NCBI GenBank assembly: GCA_018398815.1
Contig: CM031595.1
Location: 132,660,584 to 132,724,583 of the forward strand
Length of the DNA: 64,000 nt
Direction: 5' to 3'
DNA from: Conus ventricosus
Taxonomy: Eukaryota; Mollusca; Gastropoda; Neogastropoda; Conidae
Shown: one piece after another, positions 10,421-22,387 of the stretch
Position numbering within the stretch: position 1 is the first letter of the stretch
Layout of the letters: each line of letters begins with the position of its first letter
Notes under the pieces: model-generated
The model's input: only the letters and a program-made list of their open reading frames with translations
What the model was told of the DNA's origin: nothing
Databases searched by the model: none
Translations under genes and position numbers: made by a program

Positions 10421-10805
10421 GGTGGGATCTTTGTAGATTGGTTTTTACATATACAAAAAGAAAGGAAAGAATTGGGGAAAGGTTAGACATGGCGCCGGAA
10501 TCACACGTGATCTCATATATAATGAGCGCTCCGTGGCTAGCTGATAAGAAGAGGGCTTTGCTGGTGGAGAAGGGACTACGGGTTGTCGCGCAGGACTGAA
10601 GGTATATTACAATCACTCACCTGGTCAACAAGACCATTGGCCTTCTTCGGTTGCATGAGAAGTTCTGTCCGAGTTCCATAACAATCATCTCTGATGACGG
10701 ACATGTAAAGAAGCTTATCCTTGTGTAAGTGAAAAACAAACTCAATATTCCGTTTCTGAAATGGAAAATCGAAAAATCCGCCTTATAGAGGTAAGTACTT
10801 TCTAT

Positions 10806-10807
<2 letters not shown>

Positions 10808-10852
<45 letters not shown>

Positions 10853-10902
10853 TCTCTCTCTCTCTCTCTCTCTTCTCTTCAAGTCTTTTCCCTCCCTCTC
10901 TC

Positions 10903-10963
<61 letters not shown>

Positions 10964-11025
10964 TCTGTTTGTTTGTATGGTCTGTCTCTGTCTGTCTGTC
11001 TGTCTCTCTGTCTGTCTTTCTGTTG
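10808..11025. repeat. CT array with CTGT end
   Basis: CT tracts at 10809-10880 and 10904-10962, then (CTGT)n at 10980-11020. It follows block B copy 2. Confidence 0.9.
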
Positions 11026-11213
11026 CTTGAGGGAGTGAGAGAGAACGACATGAATCTTTTATTCATAAGGCCTTTGCCCCTATGAAGGAGGTACTACAGT
11101 ACAAAGTGTACAGAGGAGGAGAGAGAGGAGACAGTGAGAGAGCGAGAGAAGAAGATTGCCATAAGTACTTCTTGCTTACTATGGTACAATCAGTTCTATG
11201 AATAAAAATATGA

Positions 11214-11445
11214 ATGGCCGGACAGTATGGACAAAGACGTAGTCGTGGAACAAAATGACAAAACCTCTTCCATGGCCTGGAAAGTTGGACAAGACGTGTT
11301 GTGAACAATATGACAAAACCTCTTTCATGGCTGGACAGTATGGCTAGGACGTGTGTGAACACACAGACCCCCCCCTCTTCATGGCCTGGACAGTATGGAA
11401 CAAAGACGTTGTAGTGAAACAAAATGACAACATCCTCTTCAATCC
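11214..11445 (+). repeat. Minisatellite, about 58-bp unit, four copies
   Basis: Unit landmarks are CATGGCCTGGACAGTATGG, then AAGACGT, then AAAATGACAAAACCTCTTC. Four consecutive copies start near 11214, 11272, 11330 and 11386 with some indels. Confidence 0.85.
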
Positions 11446-12200
11446 CTTTTTACGTCTACAATGACGCTTGCGGCTACGTTCTCTTATTCTAGTAGGAGGG
11501 GGAGGGTGGTACGAGGACCTCCCTCTCCCGCCCCCCCCCCCCCCCCCCCCCCCCCTCTCTCTCTCTCTCTCTATCTCTCTCTTCTCTCTCTTGGCTAGCG
11601 GAAGGCATTTTTAGCGCTGTCACTGGAGAATAACCCCCAGGCCCCCTTTTGCACCAACACCACGCACCCTCAATCGAAATGAATGGGCATTGTGCGGGAT
11701 GGACCTGTAACACAAAATGTGATATTCTTGCTCATGTCCAAGCGCAAAACTGTATCTGCATGCCAGCACGCCAAAAAACACTGTTAGAGGTCGTACACCA
11801 ACCGATCTTTCATTTGAAAGAGAATTTGCTCTGCCGCAAAAGAAAAAGAACGACCCTTTTTTTTTCGCGGTCATCCTAAAGAAATATCAAACTCTTCCTC
11901 CTCTATTTCTAACATTTAAATTTTCTCAGGTTCTTGAAAAATCTGAAGATATTTTGGTATGTGTGTGTGTGTGTGTGTGTGGTGTGTGTGTGTGTGTGTG
12001 TGTAGTTGAGTGTCGTGTGTGTGTGTGTTTGTTGTGATTTGATAGTGATTATGTTGGATCTACTTGTGTCTGATTCTGTTTTTAACTTTGTGTAATAGAG
12101 GGCATTAAGCGGTATGTGTGCGCGCGCGGCGTGTGTGTGTGTGTGTTGTGTGTGTGTGTGTGTGTGTGTTGTGTGTGGTGTGTGTGTGTGTGGTGAGTGT
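11446..12200. other. Poly-C/CT tract, unique segment and GT arrays
   Basis: A poly-C run of about 26 bases with CT (11530-11592), a unique segment 11593-11955 with no gene seen, then GT arrays 11962-12030 and 12115-12200 with a short CGCG block at 12120-12130. Confidence 0.7.
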
Positions 12201-12204
12201 GTGC

Positions 12205-12498
12205 TAGATGTTCTCGGCCACTGTGGTCATTTTTAGATCTCGGTCAAGTTTGGTTTTGCGTGGTTTCCGTTTCAAAATTACATCCACATTGCTCTCTGTT
12301 CTGTCTGTCTGTCCTGTCTGTCTGTTGTTGTCTGTCTCTCTCTCACTCTCTCTTCTCTCTCTCTCTCTCTCTCGCTATCTCTCTCTCTCTCACTCTGATC
12401 AGATGATTACTCGGCCACTGAGTTCATATTTAGATCACGGTCAAGTTTGGATTTGGGGGTTGGGTTTCGTTTCGCAAATTACATCACATTGTCTTCTC

Positions 12499-12500
<2 letters not shown>
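12205..12500 (+). repeat. Tandem duplication of about 95 bp, each followed by a CT tract
   Basis: The segments 12205-12300 and 12400-12495 share CTCGGCCACTG, TTTAGATC-CGGTCAAGTTTGG and AAATTACATC-CACATTG. Each is followed by CT-rich sequence (12310-12395 and 12498-12600), giving a unit of about 195 bp. Confidence 0.8.
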
Positions 12501-12532
<32 letters not shown>

Positions 12533-12545
12533 TTCCTCTATATTA

Positions 12546-12576
<31 letters not shown>

Positions 12577-12599
12577 GTCTCTCTCTCTCTTCTCTTCTC

Positions 12600-13203
12600 T
12601 CCTCAAACCTCATGTAGTCCATTTTGCGTGATGTGAAAAATAAAAACCGACGTCCGACGCGAACGGCGCATTAACAACACAAACAAATGGAAAAGAAAAG
12701 CAACGTAAATAAATAAAACATTGCACGCATGTTAAATTACACTTAGATTTTCCCTCAAACAGTAGGCACTTGTTATAGTGATGCAGCTGACCCCCCCCTC
12801 CTCCTTCCCGCTTTCCCCACTTTCCAAACCCATTCCTCCTCCCCACCTATCTTAATCCCCTCCCCCCCCCCCCCACTCCCATGGAACAAATTGTTGTACA
12901 GGGTATCGTGGACGTATCATCCAAAGCGGTGGGTGGGTCACATATGCAAAAATATAATAATAAGTAAATAAACACAGCAAGTGATATGGCTTCATAAAAG
13001 AACATGGCAAAAGGGAACGTGTGAAGCCGAACAGACGTTTGCAAAACGCCACGTAACGTAAAATAAAAAAAAGAAAATACTACGAAGAAAAAAATGTGCT
13101 ACCTCTATCGAGGGGGAGGAAAAAAACTCCACACTAAATGGGAAGAATGACCTACAGTGAGACAAAAAAGATGTATAGAAGTGATTTGGCCGCAATGCAC
13201 TCT

Positions 13204-13263
<60 letters not shown>

Positions 13264-13589
13264 CTCACTTGTGACGCAGCCTTGAAAGCGGACATTTGTT
13301 TGGTGGTCATACTTTCCTGAATATTGTTATCCTACACATACTTTGAATTGTCCTTTGGATGAACTTTCATTTCCCTGCTTTTTTGGATTTTGTGTGTTCT
13401 AGGATATTTTATGATTGCTGATTTTATATCTTTAATGTTGTTGTAACAGTATTGCTGATTTTATTATTTTAAATTGTTGTTTGTAACGTAATTATATTGT
13501 TTTATTGCTCGGACCTTTACTCTAGAATTAATACAATGGACCATTGTAATGACAATTAATATGATGCTGGATTACGCATTGGGTCACTC
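12600..13589. other. Non-coding stretch with C-rich and CT tracts
   Basis: C-rich runs near 12790-12880, CT array 13199-13265, then an AT-rich segment 13320-13560 with a local duplication of GATTGCTGATTTTAT-type sequence. No gene seen. Confidence 0.6.
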
Positions 13590-13654
13590 TAATGTTTTAT
13601 CATCTGCCAAATAAGATTCATGGATGTCTGTTTTCTTCTAAACGAAATCCCTTT

Positions 13655-14040
13655 TATTCATCTGCGTCGCTGGTCTTAGTGAAACTCGCTTGATCCCGTT
13701 TCACATAGACAGCTTTATCCATAAAACTAACTATAACTGTGGTCCGACGCGATGCACATCACTCTGGTGAAACAGGACTTGGAATATAAATTCATCAAAG
13801 CATCGCTCACTGTACATAGAGCGGCGGTGCCTTGAGCCTGATAATGTTGAATGCATGTGGCTGCAGCGTCAAACCCACAACTCAGCCCCTATTCTAGGTG
13901 GATATGTGTCCGGAATCCCGTGCCACTTTCCTTTGTATGAAACTTTGTACACATGAGGGATGATGTATTAGAGCTAACAAATGTCAATTCTTCTCGGTGA
14001 TTTTAACATCGATCTGTTTAAAACGGCAGCCGCCTGGGAT
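13655..14040 (+). pseudogene. AP endonuclease domain remnant of LINE-A
   Basis: The domain would nick target DNA for target-primed reverse transcription. GLSETRL at about 13670-13695 contains the catalytic Glu motif. DNVECMWLQ (about 13843-13870) is the usual ECxW block. ILLGDFNIDLFKTAA (13990-14030) is the GDFN block with catalytic Asp and Asn. The three motifs are in the right order and spacing for an APE domain but not in one frame. The terminal SDH motif is not found. Confidence 0.7.
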
Positions 14041-14869
14041 GCGAACCACCACACTCTTTGGCTTGCATCAGCTTATCTTAATCCAACTAGAAATCGCAAA
14101 GACATCTTCTACATTGCTGGATATATCTAACAAACACAAAGCCATGGTATCCCAATATAAAGTGGGCGACAAAAAGCATCAGCGACCACTGTTAGAGTTT
14201 AGTGCACTTGGTCTTGTAAACTTCCAAAGACAACAGACTAAGGGCCTAACACAAACCATTCAATATCGCTGCTTCAAAATTTCAGTGAGGATGAATTTTT
14301 CCTCGATTAAGCTTAGCTCCTTTCTACAGTGGTATCAATTACACAGATCAATGAAGGTATAATACCTGGTATAATATCTTTCTCTCAATCGTTGATTAAA
14401 CATGCCCCAATTAGAAGAAAAAAGGGTAAAAACACAGTGTACTTCCCAGCTGGCTGCGAAAGACATTATTATAGGAAATGGCACTGAGGGATGCACTTCA
14501 ACGCCAAAAAAAGTAGATGAATATAAAAGCAGAGAAACAGGAGTATCAGATCTAGTTAGAAAATCAAATTGAGCATTTTAGCGAAACTGATAAAACGCAA
14601 ACAGGGGTTTACAGCGTCATTATGGCGTGCTGTTAATGAATTTAACTGACAAAGACGAGAAAAGAAATCAGATAATACTGCCGGACTATGTGGTCTGCTA
14701 ACACTTTCAACAAACATTTCCTTCAGGTAACTGAATCAGTACAAACAGCTTGCAGTGTCACATTCTTTAATCGATTGAAACTCCAGTGTTCTTCAATCGT
14801 TCTTTGTCAAATCGATTAAATACTAGAAGATTCATTTTTCTCCCTTGCTAGCTATTAATGAAGTTGGTT

Positions 14870-15560
14870 CCTTAATTTCAAAACTTAAAAATAAAAAGCA
14901 ATGGGTCCTGATAAACTAAAAGCTTCTATACTCAAGCATGCTTACCTTTACATTGTTGTACCTACGTATGTTTATAATTTGTGTATTATTGATCAGAATG
15001 TATTCCATGTGGTCTAGAAGAGGCAGCAAAAGTGATTCCCATACCCAAATCAAGGATCTCACTGATTTAAACAATTTTAGACCAATATCTCTTTTATCTG
15101 TTGTATCGAAAACCTTAGAGATTGCTTGTTCACAAACTGTTTTCCACCATTTCAGTCAGGCTTTCGTCGAATCACTCATGCCACACGGCCTTAACCGCCT
15201 TCTGTGATACATGGCTATCAGCCTTCAACGGAAAGAAAACTCACTGGAATGTTTTCCTCGATTGAAGAAAGCGTTTGATCTTGTAGACAAACATATATTA
15301 AAAAAAAATGACTGCATATGTTCAAAATCCGGCAGTAGTCACCTTCTTTCAGTCATTCTTGAAAGCAGGACCCAGTCGTGTTTATTTAAACGGTATTATC
15401 CTATGAAGGAATAGTGAGCTTTGGCGTTCTCTAGGCTCTGTCCTTGGTCCTCTTCTCTTCTGTATTTTTATAAATGACATACGCATGCACATATCTCCAC
15501 ACTGATGTTCAAGCTGTGATCTGTTCGCTGGGACGATAGTTCTCTTTCACTTTAGTGATA
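14870..15560 (+). pseudogene. Reverse transcriptase remnant of LINE-A
   Basis: DLTDLNNFRPISLLSVVSKT (15055-15115) is the conserved block upstream of the catalytic motifs. KKAFDLVDKHIL (15264-15300) corresponds to motif A, but its leading catalytic Asp is missing in that frame. LGSVLGPLLFCIFINDI (about 15431-15482) is motif B followed by its usual hydrophobic stretch. The expected (F/Y)ADD is reduced to FAGT near 15527, so the copy cannot be active. Confidence 0.75.
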
Positions 15561-15749
15561 CAAAACATCCATGTCTGTACACATATCGTTACAACAAAGT
15601 ATCCATGATGTCTAGAATGGTTGCACTCCAAACGAATGGTCCTCTAATCCGCACAACCAAATGTAGGTCTAGCATCGAGACAGAAACTTCAACGACAGCA
15701 TTTATGTTGAGCCTAAACAATGAGTGAAACTTGATCGAGCGGTTACAGA

Positions 15750-16330
15750 ACACGTACGTCTTAGGCGAGATCATTGATGAGAACTTTAAATGGCAATCAA
15801 TATAAATCTTGTTTGCAACAGTTGGCTCGCAATTTGTTCTTTACTCAATAAAACTCAGATATTATGTTGACCACATATCGGGAAAATATTTTTTGAGGCC
15901 ATTGCCTTTCTAACTTCAAACTCATGCGTCCACTGGTTGACTGGTGCCGGTGAAAATCACATAAAAAAGATCAACTCTAGTATAGACGGGGAATTAAGCT
16001 GATCTTCCGAGAAGTCTCTATCAACCACGGCAAATTCGCAAACTATTGATGTTACCACTTGCAGAGCAAACTGACCTTATAAGGCAGTACTAATGTTTGA
16101 AAGTCCCATGCAAAAACATGGCGGCCAACATTCTTGCTGAGTTTATCCACATGGCAACAACACGATATGATTCAAAATAATTACATTTTACCACGTGTCC
16201 GCATTGATTTGTTCAATCTAGTTTAGCATATTTTGGTCCATCTGTGTGGAACTCTTTCCTCCGTCTGCCAAAACATGTCAAATCACTGCCGTCTTCAAAT
16301 CAGCAGTATTAAAATTTACTTGAACAATAA
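15750..16330 (+). pseudogene. C-terminal RT-associated region of LINE-A
   Basis: LGEIIDENFKWQS (about 15759-15800) is the block typically found after the RT thumb of these LINEs. Later fragments such as LMFESPM and SLPSF-KSAVLKFT near 16090 and 16290 agree with the end of the same ORF. Frames are broken throughout. Confidence 0.6.
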
Positions 16331-16394
16331 ATCCTAACTTTTGATCCATAGTCTCAAACGCCCTAATTGATGCTTGGCTCTATATTAGCTAATG

Positions 16395-16788
16395 AAAATG
16401 GGTGTGTGTTGTTGTGTGTGTGTGTGGTGTGTGTGTGTGTGTGTGTGTGTGAGTGGTGATGGGTGTGGATGTGGGTATGGCATGCATGGGTATGTGTGGG
16501 ACGTGGTGCATGCATGTGACGCTTGCGCGCGTATCGTGTTTGATCTGTGTTTGTGTATTTTGTAATGGATTTTTTTTTTCTTATAATTATTATTTTATTA
16601 CTAACTGTTATTGTTATAATATTAAAATGTTGCTATATTCTTAATTGTTTCTGTCATTAATATGTGCCAGTCTGTTTAGTTGAATGTTGTCGATTGCAAG
16701 GCATGATTGGAAGAAAGAATAGGCACGGCCTAAAATCTCTATCTTGAGTAATATAATTTTTTTGAGACTGAGTCTTGAGTCTTGAGTC

Positions 16789-16819
<31 letters not shown>

Positions 16820-16927
16820 TTACTCTCTCTCTCTCTCTCTCTCGCTCTCTCTCTCTTTCACCTCCTCTGTATAGATAGATCAATGGAGTATAGATGGATG
16901 GATAGATAGATAAATAGGTACATAAAC

Positions 16928-16975
<48 letters not shown>

Positions 16976-17008
16976 ACACACCTACACAAACACACACACA
17001 CACACTCC

Positions 17009-17039
<31 letters not shown>

Positions 17040-17083
17040 ACACACTAACCACAACACACACACAAACACACACCACACACACA

Positions 17084-17145
<62 letters not shown>

Positions 17146-17235
17146 ACAACACACACCCACACAACATGTCGGCACGCACGCACGCACGCTTGCACGCACG
17201 CAGCACGCACGACACGCACACACACACAAACACCA

Positions 17236-17271
<36 letters not shown>

Positions 17272-17357
17272 TTCTCTCTCTCTCTTCTCTCTCTCTCTCT
17301 TCACACACACACACAACACACCACACATGTACGCCGCACGCACGCACCTTGCACGCA

Positions 17358-17401
<44 letters not shown>

Positions 17402-17700
17402 AACACACACCCACACACACACACACACACACACATGTTCTTCCACCCCCTCGTGTTATATTTCCCTCTCAAGCCTTCTTTTGAGGACAACATTTTTTCT
17501 CAAAAATGCGTCAAACCCACGTCCAAGGCCATCTCTCTCTTCTTCTCTCTCTCTCTTCTCTCTCTTCTCTCTCTCTCTTCTCTCTCTCTCTCTCCGCTCT
17601 CTCTTTCTTCTCTCTCTCTCTTCTCTCTCTCTCTCTCTCTTTTCCTCTCTCTCTCTCGCTGTTTCTCTCTCTCTTTCTGGCGTTCCGTTTCCCTTCTCAA
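16395..17700. repeat. Large compound microsatellite: GT, CT, CA and CACG arrays
   Basis: GT 16402-16452; unique AT-rich 16550-16780, possibly a LINE tail; CT 16789-16858; GATA/GATG 16870-16920; CA 16929-17090 with interruptions; CT 17084-17114; CA 17115-17165; CACG 17170-17215; CT 17238-17302; CA/CACG 17303-17432; CT 17530-17685. Long open frames across this region on both strands only encode dipeptide-like repeats. Confidence 0.9.
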
Positions 17701-18144
17701 TCCTTTAGCTGGAGGAGTTGTGTAAACAATATTTTCCTCGAAAACGACATTTTTCAAGGACAAGACACCCCCTCTCCCCACCCCACCTCACTTTCCCCCA
17801 CATACCCTTCGGGTAGGCGGCACTCAGTTCTATAGATTTCAACAGAAGAAGCAAAAAATGAATAGACTGTGCAAACACCTGGAGCAACCTCACTTTTTCC
17901 GAGACCTGGACCGATTTTCTGAAAAAAGCCATTCTGTTTGATAAGGAAGCCCAACGGAATCATCAGTCCACATGTTTTGTATTGACGTCTTTCGACAGAA
18001 AGCGGAGAATGGTGGTGGGAGCAGTTGCAAGCAGCGGCATATTCAGAGGTTTCTTCATGGGAAGGCCAATGTATGGAATTGGAGGTGAGTAATTACCTGT
18101 ACATTGGCGAAGCACCGAGAAACGGAATCTTTGGGACTCTGTTT
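17700..18144. other. Unique segment, no gene seen
   Basis: The sequence is of ordinary complexity, but neither strand shows a recognisable domain, a convincing exon or a repeat. Confidence 0.4.
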
Positions 18145-18193
18145 TTGTTGGCGAGGGAGAGAGAGAGAAGTGAGAGAGAGAGCAGAGAAGATA

Positions 18194-18244
<51 letters not shown>

Positions 18245-18820
18245 GTGTGTGTGTCTGTGTGGTCTGTGTGTCTGCGTCCTGTCTGCTGTCTGTCCTGTTT
18301 CTTTGTTCGGGCGAGGCAGTTTTCGTATGTGTGTGGGTTGTATGTTTGTACTTCAGTTAAAAAAAAGGGGGGCCCCCCGCCCATTCACGTAAAGTAATTT
18401 TTAAACGGAAAAGCTGTGATGTGCCTTTGTGAGGGAATGTGCGGCACGCGCACGCGCGTTTCTTGTGTGTGTGTGTGAATGTGTGGGTGTGTGTGTGTGT
18501 GTGTGTGTGTGTGTTGTGTGTGTGTCGCGTAGCGTGCGTGCGTGGCGTGTGTGGTGTGTGTGTGTGTGTGTTGTGTGCGTGAGCGTGTGTGAGTGCGTGC
18601 GTTGCGTTGTGTGCGTGTGTGAGTGTGTGTGTGTGTGTGTGTGTTGTGTGTGTGTGTGTGCGTTGTGCGTTGCCGTTGCGTTCGTTCGTTTCTTTGAGTC
18701 AAAGCCAGTTACTTTGCCGAAAAGGGAAACGCTGTGTGTGTGTGCGATCGGTCTTGTGTGTGTGCAGGTTTGGGTGGAGGGGAGGGGGGTGTGCGCGCGC
18801 GATGCGCTTTCGTGCACCAG
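18145..18820. repeat. GA array then GT/GC arrays
   Basis: GA 18152-18245; GT/CTGT 18246-18300; GT with CG and GCGT blocks 18460-18675; further GT/CGCG to 18805. Interrupted by short unique pieces. Confidence 0.9.
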
Positions 18821-19359
18821 CGCTAAAGAGATCGCACAGAAAGTGATTGACAGCATTTTCTCTCTTTTGGTTTGGTTTTCGTTCTTTGTTTGTTTGTTTG
18901 TTTATAAAATGTTTGCATCCTTAAATAAAACATCGGTTTAATTATATTTAAAAACGTTCGTAAAACGATCTTTTTTCTTTTCTTTTTTTTTTAGGCTGTG
19001 TACCAAAAGGACAGTGTTACTCTGGGAAATATGTGCTTATGACCTGCGCTACTTTTGTTTGTTTGTTTGGTTTGTATGTTTGTTTCCTCTCTGCCTGTTT
19101 GTTATGGGAAGGAGATAGCATTTGTCCCAAACGTAAATTAGTAGCTTTGATGTACGATACTTTCTTTCTCTTTGTGTTGTGTGTGTTGGATATATTGCGT
19201 GATTACTTCCTTGTATGGTTGAGGTGGTTAGACAGGAAATTCGTACGCTGTCACCGGCATTTGCTCCCAAATTTGGATGCATGGTGTGTTTTCTCCTCTG
19301 CATTACGCTCGCCCCATTGTTTCTTTCCACCAGTGTTGGTCTCGAAGTATCTCGCCCTG
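18821..19359. other. Unique, T-rich stretch
   Basis: No gene seen. Contains (TTTG)n at 18883-18902 and 19052-19085. The open frame on the plus strand is T/F/L-rich without a recognisable domain. Confidence 0.4.
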
Positions 19360-19539
19360 AGCATTTTGTCCCCAACATTTTGGTCATCAGCGAATGTTTC
19401 CTTAATCCGTGTGCAATTTTTGAATCCCCAGCGTTATCCTCAACATCTTCGTCTTCAAAATTTTGTTTCAAACATTTTGTCTCCAGCATATTTTCCCAAA
19501 AATTTCGTTCCAATATTTTATCCCAACATCTCTCTCTCT

Positions 19540-19585
<46 letters not shown>

Positions 19586-19595
19586 TCTCTTCTAC
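19360..19595 (+). repeat. Degenerate 20-22 bp minisatellite then CT array
   Basis: About eight diverged units with the pattern AACATTTTGTCCCCAGC between 19360 and 19530, followed by CT 19531-19595. Confidence 0.65.
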
Positions 19596-19794
19596 CTCAT
19601 ACTGGATATAAGCTACCACGGGTTTTTCACAAGTTCAATCCGAGATAATTCCTACACTAAACCCAGCAATTTCGAAACCTTTTCCTGTCCATCTTCAGTT
19701 TCAACGTGCTGCATGCTGTGGTTACGAGAGCAGTGTTTCAGAGTGAATGATGACGTTGTCACGAGCGAATTCTCATTAAGATGGGGGTCTTCTT

Positions 19795-20240
19795 CTTCTT
19801 CTTTAAAAAAATACTGGTTCACTCAAAAACGAGGAGGTCACCAACGCGGCATGTTAAAAAGTAGAATAAAAATACATAAAAACAGTTGCGACTAGACTGT
19901 TGGCTGGAGCAAACGTGGAACAAGGGGTCGCACTCGTTATATAAAATATTGGGTAGGGAAAGTTTAAAAATAGAAAAAGTTCATAGCAGATCTCAAAACT
20001 GTGAATCAACCGTTTTTTGAATGAGAATGCACCCTGTGGCAATCTTGATGGCACCGGCAGTGAGTTCCACAAGCGTAACAGAACTGGGTAAAAAGAATGA
20101 AGTGGCTGTAATATTAGATGCGGTATGGTATACATTGACCGCCACTCTGGTGCTACTTTTATTTCAATACTTGGTGTTCATTGGATATCAATTACTTTAG
20201 CTCTGCCTTTGAAAAAAGGTGTTAAGTTTAATAAAATGAC
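19795..20240 (-). mobile_element. 5'-truncated LINE-B copy (3' end only)
   Basis: Minus-strand translation gives LHSFYPVLLRLWNSLPVPSR and FKGRAKVID. Both match the C-terminus of the LINE at 49640-52440 (SFYPSSVRLWNSLPVPSR; FKGRAKVIDIP). Similarity continues through the 3' UTR, including GTCGCACTCG-type sequence, the TTTTTGAGTGAACCAGTATTTT block and a final (GAA)n tail, seen here as (TTC)n at 19789-19802. This is a typical 5'-truncated insertion from target-primed reverse transcription. Confidence 0.85.
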
Positions 20241-20524
20241 CTGATCGATCACAAAGAAATGTTTTGTGTTTGGATTTATTAGGCTTTCTCTCCCAACTCC
20301 CTTGTCATGTAATGGCATAGATCCGGGACTGCTCATTGCGACTCCCGTCACGAGGAGCGGGAAGGTAGGTGCTCCTCTGGTGATCAGGGGACCGTATTCT
20401 TGTTGGTGTTTCGGGGACAGAAAAAAAAAAATGGACTGAAACATAATTCGGCAGAGTTACCGGTTGACCACTTCGCTTTTTATTTGTATTGAAGGCGGGG
20501 TGGTTTACTTTTTTTTTAAGCTAT
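20241..20524. other. Unique segment, no gene seen
   Basis: No domain or repeat recognised. Confidence 0.35.
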
Positions 20525-20735
20525 TTTAAATCCTAGATTGTTTCAAGTTTAGTTTTGATAGATTCAGTTTGTCTTTGATAGTTTCATTTAGTCTTTGATT
20601 GTTTCTTATTTAGTCCTTTCTTTTTTCAATTTAGTCTTTGATTTGTTCAAACTTTGTTTTGATTGTTTAATTTAGTCTTTTATTGTTTCAATTTAGTCTT
20701 TTATTGTTTCAACTTAGTCTTTGATGTTTTCTTTT
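20525..20735 (+). repeat. Minisatellite, about 20-bp unit, ten degenerate copies
   Basis: The unit is close to TTTAGTCTTTGATTGTTTCA. Copies are diverged, with single-base indels, and end in a T-rich run. Confidence 0.8.
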
Positions 20736-21114
20736 TCTTTTTTTTTCGTGCTTTTTTCATCTCTGTCTTATTAGTTTCTGAACATAGATTGTACATTCCG
20801 GCTACTTCATTCTTTTCAATCAATCCCCTCCTGATTTCAGAAGGGGGGGGAAAAAAAGCATTCTCATCGTTCAGTGATAAAAACAGCCAAACTGGGTTTT
20901 GTCTTGTGGGCGGCCGTCAGAAACTATCATGTCACGTGAAAGAACCAGTATGAAGTCGTTATGGTCTCCACCAGAGGAGGCCACCGCAAATGTTGCTGAG
21001 TCAATTCAATCTGTCCAGAGATGCACAGCTGGTCAAGTCTTCAACAGCTCGGAATCCGCTTGAACACCGCCTGGACCGCTTTATAGGGCATGTTCATGTC
21101 CACCCAGTGAGAGT

Positions 21115-21695
21115 TAATAATAATTGATTGAATCTATAGAATAGCAATAATCATAATAAAATAATCATAATAGTGATATTATGATGATATGATAACATAG
21201 CATTTTTAAAGCGCCTTGGCAAAGGGTTCTAGGCGCTGTCAATAACATTTCGTCGTACGCAGGGTTGCCTACCTGGGTATACCGATTAAGAGCTTAGCCT
21301 GGCCGGCGCTTCATTCAGTCGTTTCCCGTGTCATCAGTCAATCTCATTCTCGATTTCCTTATCAGTTTTCCTTCATTCTTTCAATTATCACGCGGGGCTG
21401 AATGTGTAACATGCTATCCATGCCAATGGCCAAACTGGCCCTTCTCTTCGAAAAATAAGTTGGTGATGGGATTTTACATTGGTGCAAGATGTTACGCGGT
21501 GCGTTCACACAAGGACCTTGATTTATAGTCTCATTCGTAGTACTTTTGGGAAAATGGGAGACAGAACATCATATGAGATCTCCGACGGGAAAAAATCCCG
21601 CCTGTACCGAAACGCCGGCGGAGATTCGCACCAGCAACCCAGGATCAACAAGATGACGAGTCCGGCGCTTTACTTCTGGGCTACCCAGCCCCCAT
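21115..21695 (-). mobile_element. tRNA-derived SINE, second copy
   Basis: The complement of the SINE at 3744-4272. From the right end: the tRNA-like head (21600-21695), the body with CATTCAGTCGTTTCCGTGTCAT-like sequence, the 3' part with AAAGCGCCTTGGCAAAGGG and an ATA/ATT-rich tail (21115-21205). It is full length but more diverged than the first copy; box B is mutated (GGTGCGAAT). Confidence 0.85.
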
Positions 21696-21699
21696 AAGG

Positions 21700-22385
21700 T
21701 TCCCGATAGGTTGCCAATACTGAAAGCTGTGACATGTGATCACCAAAACGGAGAGGAAAGCAACTAAAGTTAATCAGAAAAGAAAACACTAGATGCAAGG
21801 CATCTAAACGTAACTCCCAGTACAGTGACAGACAGGGGAGAAATTTCCAGTAGTGGAAGAAAAAATTTCGACAGTTGCGGTGGTTATTTCCCTTATCGGA
21901 CTTGAGTTTTAAAAAAACATATCATTTATAGCCGTTAGTAACGTCCATTTGGTAATATAAAACTTCGGGAGGATCATCGTGACTATAATGAACATACCTA
22001 CAAATTTTTCAGAAAGATCGGCCCAGAAGGTTTGTTGGAGCGGTGGAAACATTTGACCACAGACGGACAGACAGACAGACCGAACACACAGACAGCATTT
22101 ATTCGATACCATTGTAACGTACTCCCTGTTCTTTAAGAACTGGGGGATATAAAAGTTTGTGTGATGAGGAAGGAAAGCTGGCAGACAATCATGTCTTTGT
22201 CTTGACCGTCATGGGCAGCAAGCGGGGATGATGCGTGGCATCAATGATCAGCAGCAGAGCAGCAGCAGTGCCCTAGTTCCCTTTGTGGATGTCTGTGCAA
22301 ATACTGTGATGGTTCATTCTGTAGCGATACGTGTTTGTTCCAGCATTGGAGTGAGGCATTATGTCTGGTGCTCGTTACTCTAGAT
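21700..22385. other. Unique segment, no gene seen
   Basis: Contains GACAGACA repeats near 22062-22082 and CAGCAG near 22250-22270. No coding frame supported. Confidence 0.4.
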
Positions 22386-22387
22386 TG

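Larger units (their letters stand above)
8871..10800. repeat. Composite duplicated region: block A (three copies) and block B (two copies)
   Basis: Block A begins with ACAAATGTTCGCAG or close variants and contains a GTATTATGCCTCGAGAA-type core: copies at 8871-8965, 9920-10075 and 10200-10335, each ending in a form of CCAAGGGTTAAAA (for copy 1 this end lies at 9225-9250, after the 27-bp minisatellite). Block B has the conserved core ATATAATGAGCGCTCCGTGG: copies at about 9276-9645 and 10426-10790, similar along about 300 bp including TCTGATGACGG near the end. B is preceded by GA-rich and followed by CT-rich tracts in both copies. No coding frame is shared between copies. Confidence 0.8.
13590..16345 (+). 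mobile_element. Decayed LINE (LINE-A), Jockey/CR1-like, endonuclease and reverse transcriptase remnants
   Basis: A non-LTR retrotransposon ORF2 can be followed from the AP endonuclease (13655-14040) through RT (about 14870-15560) to the C-terminal part (15750-16320). Motifs appear in order but in different frames, with many stops, so it is an old or heavily mis-sequenced copy. No RNase H is seen, which fits Jockey or CR1-type elements. The 5' end and ORF1 are not recognisable. The 3' end runs toward a GT array that begins near 16400, or may extend to about 16650. Confidence 0.75.
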
